Shown: piece by piece, positions 54,666 to 64,000 of the stretch
How the letters are laid out: each line of letters starts with the position of its first letter
Position numbering within the stretch: the first letter of the stretch is position 1
Assembly (NCBI RefSeq): GCF_037975245.1
Contig: NC_092567.1
Coordinates: 24,606,876 to 24,670,875 of the forward strand
Direction: 5' to 3'
DNA: 64,000 bases
Origin: Apostichopus japonicus
Lineage: Eukaryota; Echinodermata; Holothuroidea; Aspidochirotida; Stichopodidae
Position numbers and translations under genes: made by a program
Notes under the pieces: model-generated
The model's database searches: none
What the model was told of the DNA's origin: nothing
The model's input: only the letters and a program-made list of their open reading frames with translations

Positions 54666-57600
54666 GCAATTCGAAACAATTGTCTTTGTAAAGTTATATC
54701 TTTGATATTTTGCAAACTACCATGTACTTACGTTGTGATTTCTACAGCAGAAAATTAGTTCCCCTTGTATTTTGGCTTTCTCTCGATTGAAAGTAAGTTT
54801 ATGAGGCTTATAATTTATGAAATGGCATTTGTATCACCAGCTCTTAATGCTTTTAAATAGCCGTCAGATATTAAAAGGAAAAAAGTCAATCGGTGTTGAG
54901 CCCTAAACCATCCATTCGCATGCTAATACTTTGTTACGTTGCCGGAGTTCACTGGGCTGGGATTGTAGTGTGTGAATTGAACAAACACAAACCGGTCGTA
55001 AACCAAATTAATCGTCCTCACGTTGTTAAAGATAGGCAAGTTTTACAACAGCAGTTAGCAACACAATACCGATCATTTAGGTTCAATTGGCAAGCATTGA
55101 TACGCGAGCACGGGTGATTAATAGTTTTACAATAAAAGTTACGAGTTAAGGGTGTTCATGCTTACGTGCACTAAAGCATCTGTAACATTCAAGTAACGAC
55201 TTTACTCAAGGAAATTGAAACCGAGCATAAATAGTACCTCATTAAAGAAGATTGATTTACGTTCCTTTCTGGGCATGCGTAAACCGTGATGAACTTTTTT
55301 TGGAATTTAATTTTGATTGGGACTAATTAAGGAGACATAAACCCTATTGTGTACACATAGTATCGGTAGATAATTAAAAAACGAACAAGTCTTTTACCGT
55401 TAAGTTATATATAGTAGGCTTTTACAACCGCGCGTAAACATTAACAAGCATCACGGCCACAGTAATTGAACTTCACGGGTATAAACCACTAGGTAAAAGT
55501 TCACTTTAACATGATTCAGTGACGGGCCAGTAAAAACCATTGTTCCCTCCAGCCAGAGGCGCAGCCACGAGGATGGGGAAATGTCAGCCCCCTCCCCGAA
55601 AACAAATTTTCAGCAATAGAATTGTATGTTTTAGAAAATGTCATGTCCGCCCGGAGAAAAAGCAGTGGGGCACCATAAAACAACTTCTTGTTCTTAGAGA
55701 AGGAAGTTGACCATAATTGAACCCCATATAAGTATGACCCCCCCCCCCCCCCCTCGCCAATCCCGTATTTACAGCATTACATGTTCGTCAGTAATTTCTC
55801 TCACACGATGTGTGAAATCTATCAGTGATAATAAAAAATATAAAAAATATAATAAGAAACAAAATCGTCATCGCTCCTCCTGGGAAAAGTTCGAAAGTAG
55901 TGAGTCTAGACATCTAAACTTCAGTAATGTTAATAATACGCTTGCTTGCCTAAAAAATAGCATTCTTCGTTGTAAAGCTGATACAGGACAACCATATCAT
56001 AACATCATCTTTATTAGAGTCATTGAGGAGCTTTACCAAACTCAGGGGTACTCGCCGCCTAACGTGATGGGAGGAGAAGGGGTGTGGACAGGTCTACAGC
56101 ACTGGGGCCATGTAAGGAGCTTGAGAAAATATGATTGGGATTCGGGAACATATGATAGGGCCTGAAAAGGTTATGGTGGTGCCACATGGAAAATGTATAG
56201 GATCAATTATAGGGTATTCCTATTTTCAGAATATACATAAGGAACTAAGAAGATACCTGGTGACATAATTGTCTCCAGGGGATCAACCTGGCACTAGAAA
56301 CATATGTAGGTGGGTAGGAGGTATTGCATATAAGGGGGTAAAGGGGAGTTGGGGGGGGGGGAGAGGTGTCGGTGAGGCTTAGCCTTTAATTCCATAACAA
56401 ATCTATGACTTTGATGCTCTGCCATATCAGGAATGAGAGACGAGAGAAAATATTGCGAAAAACACAAACTATAATATTTCCCTTTATTTCTTAACTATTC
56501 ACTGATTTTGGACAGCATGATAAATCTCCATTGTTTCACTTATTGACTTGGAGTGAAAAGGTCAAAGGTTATACAAAAAAAAACACGTGGGAGAACAAGA
56601 AAGGGGGGATTCATTTCACTAAAACTATTTCAAATACAATTCGTTTATCAATGTCCAAAATTAATCACATCTAAAAATACCTGCTGATTACCAGCTGTGT
56701 GACTCCAATCTCTTCCATTTCCTTCATGAATATTCAACAACCACAATAAATATAACCCTTTCTATGATATTATTACTTGCTAATATTCATTGGAAATGGA
56801 TTGTTTTTTATGTTTTTTGGAAGTTTTGCTTTTTTTGTAACTCCAACGAATAGGTGACAAAAATGTTTGAGCAGAATGTTTCAAATTTTCGAGGGTGTCA
56901 ATGAGACCACTGCAGGGCGGGGGGAGGGGGAATGTTATTAATTAAGTATGCCAATACCTATGAATATGTTAATGCTTACTGGTGCTGCATATTTTGACAC
57001 CTCATCTAAGGTTCTGGTGTCTTTTTTATTTAACATTTTACATACTGTGCCAAAAGTTGTCATTCTTGTACAGTTATTAAATAAAAACTATTTAATGCTC
57101 AACTCTATATTATCACGCTGTACAGATTATTACAAAAAAAAAAAACCTTAGTGGACAGCTTTTACACAAAAATGCAAAAACAAGCAAAACGACATATGAA
57201 TTTCAAAAGAGCGCCCCTCCCACCCCCCTCCCACCTTCCTACCCATTGCAAAGGTATTGGAATCATTCTTCGGGTATTCTACAGAGCTAGAGGGTGTGAT
57301 AGGGAGTTCAACAATATAATGCTAAAGATATGAGAAAGGGTGCACGCAACCACAAACTTGTCTTATACCAGGGGAAAATTAATGGATTGTTAATGCATGA
57401 ATATGACCTATAATGCTTACTTAGGTTGCAAAATTGTTAAATGGAGTTAATTTAAAATGATCAAAACATCACCCTATCCCCTCTGCACCTATCAGTGACA
57501 GTCACCCAACACACTAGAACACACCTTAAAGTTTAGCAAAGTCTTTATCAAACACTTCTAATATTGATACCAAATCAAATAACATTTTTGAATTATTTAA

Positions 57601-59118
57601 AAACTTAAAGATTCTCACTGAGCAAGAAGGTATAAAGCTATAGGAAAACAAAAACAGACTTGGGAAAGAATGCATAATAAATCAGATACATTAAATTAAT
57701 GATTGTTATTATTAGTATTATTAACTCCAATTCCAGCTAAACCGAAAATACATATCACCATAGATGACGTCTACTCCTCTTCTCACCCAAATATTAAAAC
57801 TGATCATATTAATATCTACGCCTCCATATCTCAAATGAAAGCTTCTTGCTTCCCCCCCACCCCCTCCCAAGGTGCAACTTTGTCAAGCTGCAAATGAATA
57901 AATGTTGAATTTCACATTTTCTTCATTAAGTGGGATATAGAAGTTTCTTTCTTTCAAAATGGTTCAAAAACGGATTTTGACAAAGCCAACCCCCTTAACA
58001 AGGGTATCTACTGTGCCTACTTGTACTAACTACTGAGGAGTGGGCATGGAGGGGGAGGAATCTTCTGACCGTGGGGAATTCGTTTTCGTTTATCATTCTT
58101 ACAAACCCCTATTAGTGTTCTGAAACTTTTGAGGCAAAGCTCACATAATTTTCATTTCTACCACCAAAGTATCAGATACTTGCCTAGACATCTTGGAATA
58201 CCCTCAGAATAATCTAAGAGGCTAAATGGGTTTTAAAGACTTTTAAGAGAGAAAGCCAAATTCTTTTCAACAATTTATTTGTTTTGTTTGGCAATAATAA
58301 ATTTCTATTCGAAATAAAAATAACAACTACCAAAACTTTTGCCAGGTCTGTAAAAATTATTTCCTATCAATGTTGACATTTTTTTTCTACGCTTTCAAAA
58401 TTTAGTGTCAGTCTTTGATAGAATTTGATTGACGGTTTTTGGACCACACATCTCCATCTCATATCTTATTCTTGGTCAGATACAAATATGCAAATATAAA
58501 GCATGTTTAGCCCATCATCCCTTCACTATTTTTCCAAAAAAAGAAGCTTTATACAATCTGGATCTCGGATGGCAAATGCTGCCCTCTGTAACAGGGGATC
58601 TGGAAAATGTTTGTATGATTTTCTGATAAGCAAGATTTTTCTTTGTTTTCTTCGGTCACATTTAAGATAACGATCATTTGGCTAAGTACGTCACCATTGG
58701 CACACATCCTGTGTGAGTATCTCACATTTCAGCATTATTAATTTTCCCGGCATATCCGGCCAAGCTCATAATAATGGGATTATTACAGCATAGTCAGGTC
58801 GTTTCCACTATTGTTTCATTTTGCTTTTTGTTACAAAAAAGCAAAATGGAGTTAAATGACAAAGTTTTCTGTCCTATTTACACAGAGATATCAAATCCAA
58901 TTCCTTTGTATTGTTTTAGGTTAAAGCACGATATATCAGTAAATACATCCATCGAAAGTTACCGCTGAAAAATGTAGCATATTTAGGTTTAAACGGCAGC
59001 GAGAATGCAATATATAAAGTCTTACCCCCACAGGCTGGTAAAAAACAACCAACCTAATCACACCTTACTCCATTAGTCTGTCCTACTTGTATGATCATTA
59101 TGATTTGTTTGTGCTCCA

Positions 59119-59124
59119 TTTATT
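59119..59124 (-). promoter_or_regulatory. AP2A: Candidate polyadenylation signal for AP-2 alpha
   Basis: AATAAA on the minus strand about 280 nt past the stop codon. First canonical hexamer seen downstream; not otherwise supported. Confidence 0.35.
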
Positions 59125-59404
59125 TTAATTTTTTTTTCCTTTTTGGGGGATTATCTCAAAATCTACCTCTCTGACAAAGACTCAGACAGACTTAATGAAT
59201 ATTCATATTTTGTTAACGGTAGACGCTCCTGACCATCCCTAACGATGGCAGTGTTTTTATGGTCCGCTACCAAAAAAAGAGAGAGAAAAAAAAAATGCTA
59301 CATGATTAAAGATAGTGAAAACGATGACCATTCTCGCAGGGCTGCTACGGGGGTCACAACGAAAGATAAGACATTATGAACGAGCTCTTTAAAAATTCCG
59401 AATC

Positions 59405-59482
59405 TTAGAATTGAGTCAGGAGTAATTCCAGCAGTCTTTGTGATACGAGCTGCTTGCTGGTCCTCAACGTGAGACGGTACAT
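59405..59482 (-). CDS. AP2A: AP-2 alpha last exon
   Basis: 26 codons: [20 protein letters not shown] then LLTQF and TAA (59405-59407). The family normally ends in SAQF or a close variant after ELL. Acceptor TTCAG; phase 0. The Met is internal, not a start. Confidence 0.95.
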   Translation of the reverse strand: MYRLTLRTSKQLVSQRLLELLLTQF

Positions 59483-62400
59483 CTGAATGAGAGAGGGGGA
59501 AAGAGAGAGAAGAGGAAAATGTTGGACAATAACAGAACTGTCATTTGATTTCTTTTTCATTTATTGTTATCTGCTTGTATTCTCCACCAACTCAAAAATG
59601 ACAATTAGGAACAATTAATTCATTTAATTTAATTAATTTATTGTCTTGCAGATCACTAAAATCCTCTGCTATCAGTTCACATTGTATTTCTATACCCCTT
59701 TGGTTTTACATATTTTCGGAAATGACCTTTTAAACAGCTGAGGTTCTTTAATTAAAGTGACTGAACTATAGAGTCTAATCCACAGATCATTTACATCAGC
59801 TTTTACTAGCACTTAATAGCTTCTCTTTCTTCGACGTATATCAAGATATAAATTCTTAAGTTTTCCTTTAAAGGAGAAATCAATCACATATGACAAGATG
59901 TGTTAACAGCAAACTGTCACTAATAAATCATGAAACTACAAAGTTCGCAAAGGCCAAAATAAAAAAAAATTAAAAACTTTGTGGGGATATTTGTGTATTC
60001 AATTGAAAATTTGTTTAAGCAAAACTAAACTGCTGGATTACACCCAACAGGCAGATGAGGTATGTGCTAAATTTTGTCCAAGGTCAAGAGGCCTCTGAGA
60101 ACATTTCCAGCAACTTTTTTATTTTAGGGATTTTGTCTACTAGAGTTTTAAAAAAAGAAGGAGGGGTGGAATATTTTCCTCTTCAATACAAGCTTCACAT
60201 TGTTTGTCACCAGGAGTACCTATGATGTTTGACTATAACATGTGTGGGTCAGAGTATCTCATAATTACTATGAAATGCAGAAAGAAACTTTTAATTTTTT
60301 TTTTCTTTGTAAGCTTACAGAATAACTGACAATGTCACATGTGGTTGGGTGACTAACCTTGGCATTCTTGCTTGGTTCCAATCGAAGCAAACAACCAATC
60401 TGGGACTCCTGTGTGTGGATGATCCCTGCTCCGACAAAGTTATCTGGATTGGGATCCACATCGGTCAACAGGGTCAAACCGAACCCGATCAACTGACGGA
60501 GGGAGATTCAACAAAATGGGAATGAAATCAGATTCTTTCATATGAAAGTCATAAACACAGTAAAATCATCTTGTTACATGAACATACATATTTTTAACTA
60601 TAAAATAGACTGGCATGTTATGTTTCAATGCAAATTTCTCTTTTGTTATTGTCATATTTCATAATAATTTATTTCCCTACTTCTGCTAGCATTGTAGAAA
60701 AACTGTTCACTTCATGTGATTAGTGTTTCTGCTCAGAATGAAGTATCCACACAAGCAGAATCTACAAGGAAGTGAAAAAGGATGGAATTGTTGGGGGGTC
60801 TGGGCGGTGGGTGGGGGGGGGTTGGAGAGGGGGGTGGGGAGGTGTTGGGAAGGTAGGGGAATTGAGGGATGGGAAGGTAGGGGAATTGAGGGATGGGAAT
60901 GTAGGGAAATGGAGGGGAGGAGAATCATCAAGATGAAGGGGTTGGTTGTGTAATGCTTCTCATGTGGCATAATTATACAAGAACTGTCTTTTCGCGGAAA
61001 TAACAAAAATAAGAGTGATATGATTTTCTCTTCTCATTCTCAATAAGCGAAGACTTGACAATTTAGTAAAAAACATGTTTACCAGGCAATAACTGATCCA
61101 ACATTGTAAACCAACCTGCTACACACAATCGGTCGTTAAACAGGTGTATGTATAAGGATATACATATATATATATATATATATATTAAACCATTGTATTT
61201 TCAGTTTTTTTTATCATCAAAAACATCAAATATTTTTAATTAAAGGGAAAATGGAAACTGTTATACTTACTTTACCCTTGTCTATTTCCGTATCCATCGA
61301 TGTTGTTGCCTGGAAGATTTTCTGAGCTTCTTGTTGTGGCCTGAGAAAAAAAGAACATTTGTTAAAATCATAAATGAGGAACACCATCCAGCCTGTGTGT
61401 GAGAGAGTAAAGTAGCAATGCTTTCATAGGTTGCCACATTCAGGGATGAGCCTGGGGTAAAAAAAAAATCACGGAATTTTGCAAAAATTGCGGTATAGGC
61501 TCCAGTTTGCGTATGCTACAGTGTGTTAGGATAATAGTTTTTGTCACTGAGGTAGAAAAGAAATCACGGATATTCCGCGAATTCGCGGAAAAAGCTCATG
61601 CCTGCACATTTATGTGTTTGGTCTTCTCTCTGGCAGCAAACTCATAATTCAAACGACTCTTAATATCCTCTTTTGATGTAACCTTCTGAAAGACCATTCC
61701 AGATAGGAAGGCACTGTATTTTGTTTCTTGATTAAATAATAATTCAATTTGGCTGACTCAGTTGTTAGGTGTACAAGACTGGCATTCCTAAGGGACAATT
61801 TCACAAATCTTGTTCTAGGCAATCATTTTAATTTTGTTTTTTTCATTTTGTATTTTGACAAAATTTGACTTGATGAAAATTTTACTTCCCATCTTCTACT
61901 TTTTCAGTCTCGGGTTATCGACCACTGACACAATTTACAGAGAGAAACATTACTGAATCCACAGGATCGAGTTTTCTATTTTAAGAAAATGTTTCAGCTT
62001 ACTTAGTAAACTATCAATAAAACAGAATCATCATTGAGTGGTGACGACTTTATCTCAATTGAAAATTAGTGAATGGACACAGTTATAATTCTGTTCAGTT
62101 ACTCCCCCGCCCCCCCCCCCCCCCTTACCAGTTCATTCCTGCAAGAGACATAACTTATATACCCAATTGTGCTGTGTTTACATAAGCCTAATATAGTACC
62201 CCTTGTGTACAGTTATGTTATGTGAAGAGTGTATGATGATGATCTGTTAAGTTTTGCTGTTAACCAATCCGATACCGATGCTATGGGTCCCGTGGATAGA
62301 AGCCTGTGGCATTATACGCATTGAAACCTAGCATCTGGTAGGTCGTGGGTTTTGACTCCTGGCCAGCCAAAATAAGGTTGAGTTTTCATCCAGGAGAAAT

Positions 62401-63992
62401 CCATTTTTTTCCCCCATCTAAAATGATCTTCCAAATTGTCAAAAATTCAATGATGAGCTAAAACTGTAGACTGGATAGCCACCCGAAGTAAATTGTAGGT
62501 AACTAGCCATTCTCCCAACATGTATAACTGGCTGCCTATCAGTGTTATGCCACGTAACGCTAACTAATTGTGATACTATTCTATGCACAATTGCAGAAAC
62601 CTGTCAACCATTCTGCTGGGGTATAGTTTACATGTTTATACTACACGAAGTAAGAATCTTTGAACCATTATTCTGGTGAGAAGAAAATGTTTGGTTGGAA
62701 GATTTTTGTTTGAAAATGACAAAACTCGGGTCATGAGGACGATTCCAGTTAAAAGTTCTATCCTAAAATTGTGCCAGGACCCTTTTATTATCTAACACAT
62801 ATTAACATTCTTGATAGTCTTCTGCCCCCCCAACCAGCCCCCCCTTTTGTGATAAGTGGTGGTAAGTGATAGAGTCACATAGATCATATAATCTTCAAGT
62901 AAATCCATTATCACAGCTGTGTAATCTAAATGTAATCTATCAATTATCAATCAAATATGTCAACACTATGATTACTGCCAGTCATAGCTTTATTATAGGT
63001 CATGTCAAACATGATTAGGTGTTTGTACAGATATGCTCTTCCAATTTAGTAACGATCGTTTGCATTACGGTTGTTATATTTACTGTTAACTGGCGTAGTA
63101 TCACCATCAGTCATTAATAACCATATTGTCTCCCAATTTATCAACGACTGTTTGCATCGGTGCTGTAAAAATTTATCGCTGGCAGTGGTAATGTTACGAT
63201 CACTCGTTAGTTAACATTTTGTCTAATTTAATTTCTTAGCAACTGCCAGCACTATGGCTGTTGCAATATTAGAACCAATTGTTTGTCAAGATATTTCTTG
63301 CAATTTGTTAACGATTGTTTCCATTATTAGCTGTCATATTTAGTGGTTACAGTGTTAATGTTACGATAAGTAAATGATAAAAGATTTCTCTTCTAATTTA
63401 TTATCAAGTGCTTGTACAATTGTCCTCATCTTTAGCGGTTACGGTCGTAATATGATGATAAGTCCTTTGAGAAGATTAAAGTCTTCTAATTTATTAGAAA
63501 TTGCCGGCATCACTGTTGTCACGTTAATTATTTACCAGACTTAGTATTGCGATTTGTCGTTTGTAAAGGCGGTCTCCAAATAATTACCAATTGCTTGCGT
63601 TACCACTTCTTCCATGCATAATTTTCTTACAGTCGTAATACTACGACTAGTAAGAGGTCATGTCAGCTATCAGAATTATTAGAACTTAAATCAGATATGC
63701 TTTGTATAATTTCCAAGTGTTTGGTACTAATCTTCAGCTTTGTGTATTTTTTGGGGGGGGGGGGGGTTGGTGGGCATGAGGGTGTAACATCTCCAGGTCT
63801 ACACCTGTTTGGGGTGGGGGATGGGGAGTTGGCCAGGTCTGCCGATGGTTATTTATTCAAATATTAACTTACAAACTGAGCTGCTTCCATCTGTTGAAGA
63901 AGTCATCCGAGGTCATTGCGACTCCAGAGAAGAAGTGAGAAATCATGACTGGAACCTTAACGTTTATGAACTGTCGGACTCCAGACCCAACA
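59405..63992 (-). CDS. AP2A: AP-2 complex subunit alpha, C-terminal four exons (gene runs off the right edge)
   Basis: Exons in coding order: 63992-63873, 61340-61271, 60492-60358, 59482-59405 (403 nt, 134 codons). The protein is the large alpha subunit of the clathrin adaptor AP-2, which links cargo and clathrin at the plasma membrane. These exons code the C-terminal platform of the alpha appendage (ear): [55 protein letters not shown] and [10 protein letters not shown] to the final ELLLTQF. The Trp of RWKQL and the Arg and Glu of LLRLEP correspond to residues of mammalian alpha that bind DPF/DPW motifs of accessory proteins, and all are kept. The trunk and hinge lie beyond the window. Identity is strong: motif order and spacing match the family throughout. 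Confidence 0.94.
60358..60492 (-). CDS. AP2A: AP-2 alpha appendage exon
   Basis: Codes [20 protein letters not shown] then [20 protein letters not shown] and SKNAK. [16 protein letters not shown] and [10 protein letters not shown] are nearly invariant in AP-2 alpha. Phase 0 both sides; acceptor CGTCAG, donor AAG|GTTAGT. Confidence 0.96.
60793..60935. repeat. G-rich tandem sequence
   Basis: GGTGGGTGGGGGGGGGTTGG followed by repeats of GGGAAGGTAGGGGAATTGAG. Several runs of three or more G on the plus strand could form quadruplexes. It lies in an AP-2 alpha intron, so these would be on the non-transcribed side of a minus-strand gene. Confidence 0.85.
61271..61340 (-). CDS. AP2A: AP-2 alpha appendage exon (short)
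   Basis: 70 nt coding [20 protein letters not shown] then KGK. It matches the PPQQxxQKIFxAxxxMDTE stretch after RWKQLS. Phase 2 in, 0 out; donor GTAAGT. Confidence 0.94.
62275..62410 (+). repeat. Possible tRNA-derived SINE fragment
   Basis: GCATCTGGTAGGTCGTGGGT followed by TTTGACTCCTGGCCAGCCAA resembles the anticodon-to-T-arm half of a tRNA-derived SINE (B-box GGTTCGANTCC, here GGTTTTGACTC). The A-box half is weak. Boundaries are approximate. Confidence 0.4.
62935..63720. repeat. Ancient ~91-bp tandem repeat
   Basis: Seven or eight heavily diverged copies, each with AATTTATTAACGATTGTTTG-like, then GCTGTTATATTTA, then AATGTTACGATCAGT-like blocks. Unit starts are near 63041, 63132, 63222, 63301, 63393, 63487 and 63575. 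The decay suggests age. Confidence 0.65.
63873..63992 (-). CDS. AP2A: AP-2 alpha appendage exon at the window edge
   Basis: Codes [39 protein letters not shown]. FFxRWKQLS is the accessory-protein binding edge of the platform. Its acceptor (TTTCAG) is at the very end of the window, so upstream exons lie outside. Phase 2 in and 2 out. Confidence 0.94.
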
Positions 63993-64000
63993 CTGAAAGA

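Larger units (their letters stand above)
52628..59404. other. Intergenic region between the Isx-like gene and AP-2 alpha
   Basis: 6.8 kb with no exon I can support. It has a TATA-like site for the Isx-like gene (53096-53104, minus), a repeat remnant from about 55555 (CAGAGGCGCAGCCACGAGGAT), GGT/GAT trinucleotide-rich sequence (54333-54665), and C and G runs (53706, 55739, 56349). The 152-residue frame at 55707-56165 opens in a C run and lacks family signs. Confidence 0.6.
61341..63872 (-). other. AP2A: AP-2 alpha intron (2.5 kb)
   Basis: No exon. Contains a tRNA-SINE-like stretch (62275-62410), C runs (62106-62124, 62825-62850), and a diverged ~91-bp tandem repeat (62935-63720) followed by a G run (63752-63767). 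Confidence 0.7.

Noticed and set aside
55707-56165. 152-residue open frame
   Set aside because: Begins in a C homopolymer (poly-Pro) and has no recognisable motif, signal or splice context; most likely chance.

Overview
The window is animal nuclear DNA: AT-rich, with genes broken into many small exons bounded by GT/AG splice sites, long introns and intergenic stretches full of short non-coding transposons, minisatellites and homopolymers. Gene content (an Amt-type ammonium transporter, an Isx-like PRD-class homeobox gene, AP-2 alpha adaptin, and a ZP-domain membrane protein with an invertebrate-type ectodomain) suggests an invertebrate deuterostome, most likely an echinoderm. That placement is inference; no sequence comparison was run.

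Layout. (1) 1563-17862, plus strand: a 15-exon gene for a type I membrane protein of about 845 residues, with signal peptide, large ectodomain, ZP-N/ZP-C domain, one transmembrane helix and a short basic tail. One intron (exon 3 to exon 4) does not keep frame with its best donor site. (2) 17863-23846: no gene recognised. (3) 23847-42458, plus strand: a complete 11-exon Amt-family ammonium transporter of 503 residues, with an 8.2-kb first intron. (4) 42459-45374: no gene; holds a 46-bp minisatellite. (5) 45468-52627, minus strand: a complete five-exon Isx-like homeobox gene of 422 residues. (6) 52628-59404: no gene recognised. (7) 59405-63992, minus strand: the last four coding exons of the AP-2 alpha subunit; the gene continues past the right edge.

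The four genes have unrelated functions and show no operon-like logic. All exons were built by hand from splice sites, codon phase and protein family patterns, and phases agree at every junction except exon 3/4 of the ZP gene.

Repeats are the other main content. Five non-autonomous elements have recognisable ends and target-site duplications: four hAT-like elements with exact 8-bp duplications (starting 5454, 14247, 15810, 27658) and one nested element with a 6-bp duplication (30333). There is a two-copy TTAA-flanked MITE family (5917 and 39816), a pair of elements sharing TATGGAACGCSAAA-type ends with internal tandem repeats (33065 and 36449), a foldback element with tandem-repeat arms (24053), a tRNA-like sequence whose T arm is amplified four times (39016), and a probable decayed hammerhead-ribozyme motif (36783). 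No CRISPR array, bacterial gene, virus or complete transposase or reverse transcriptase was found.
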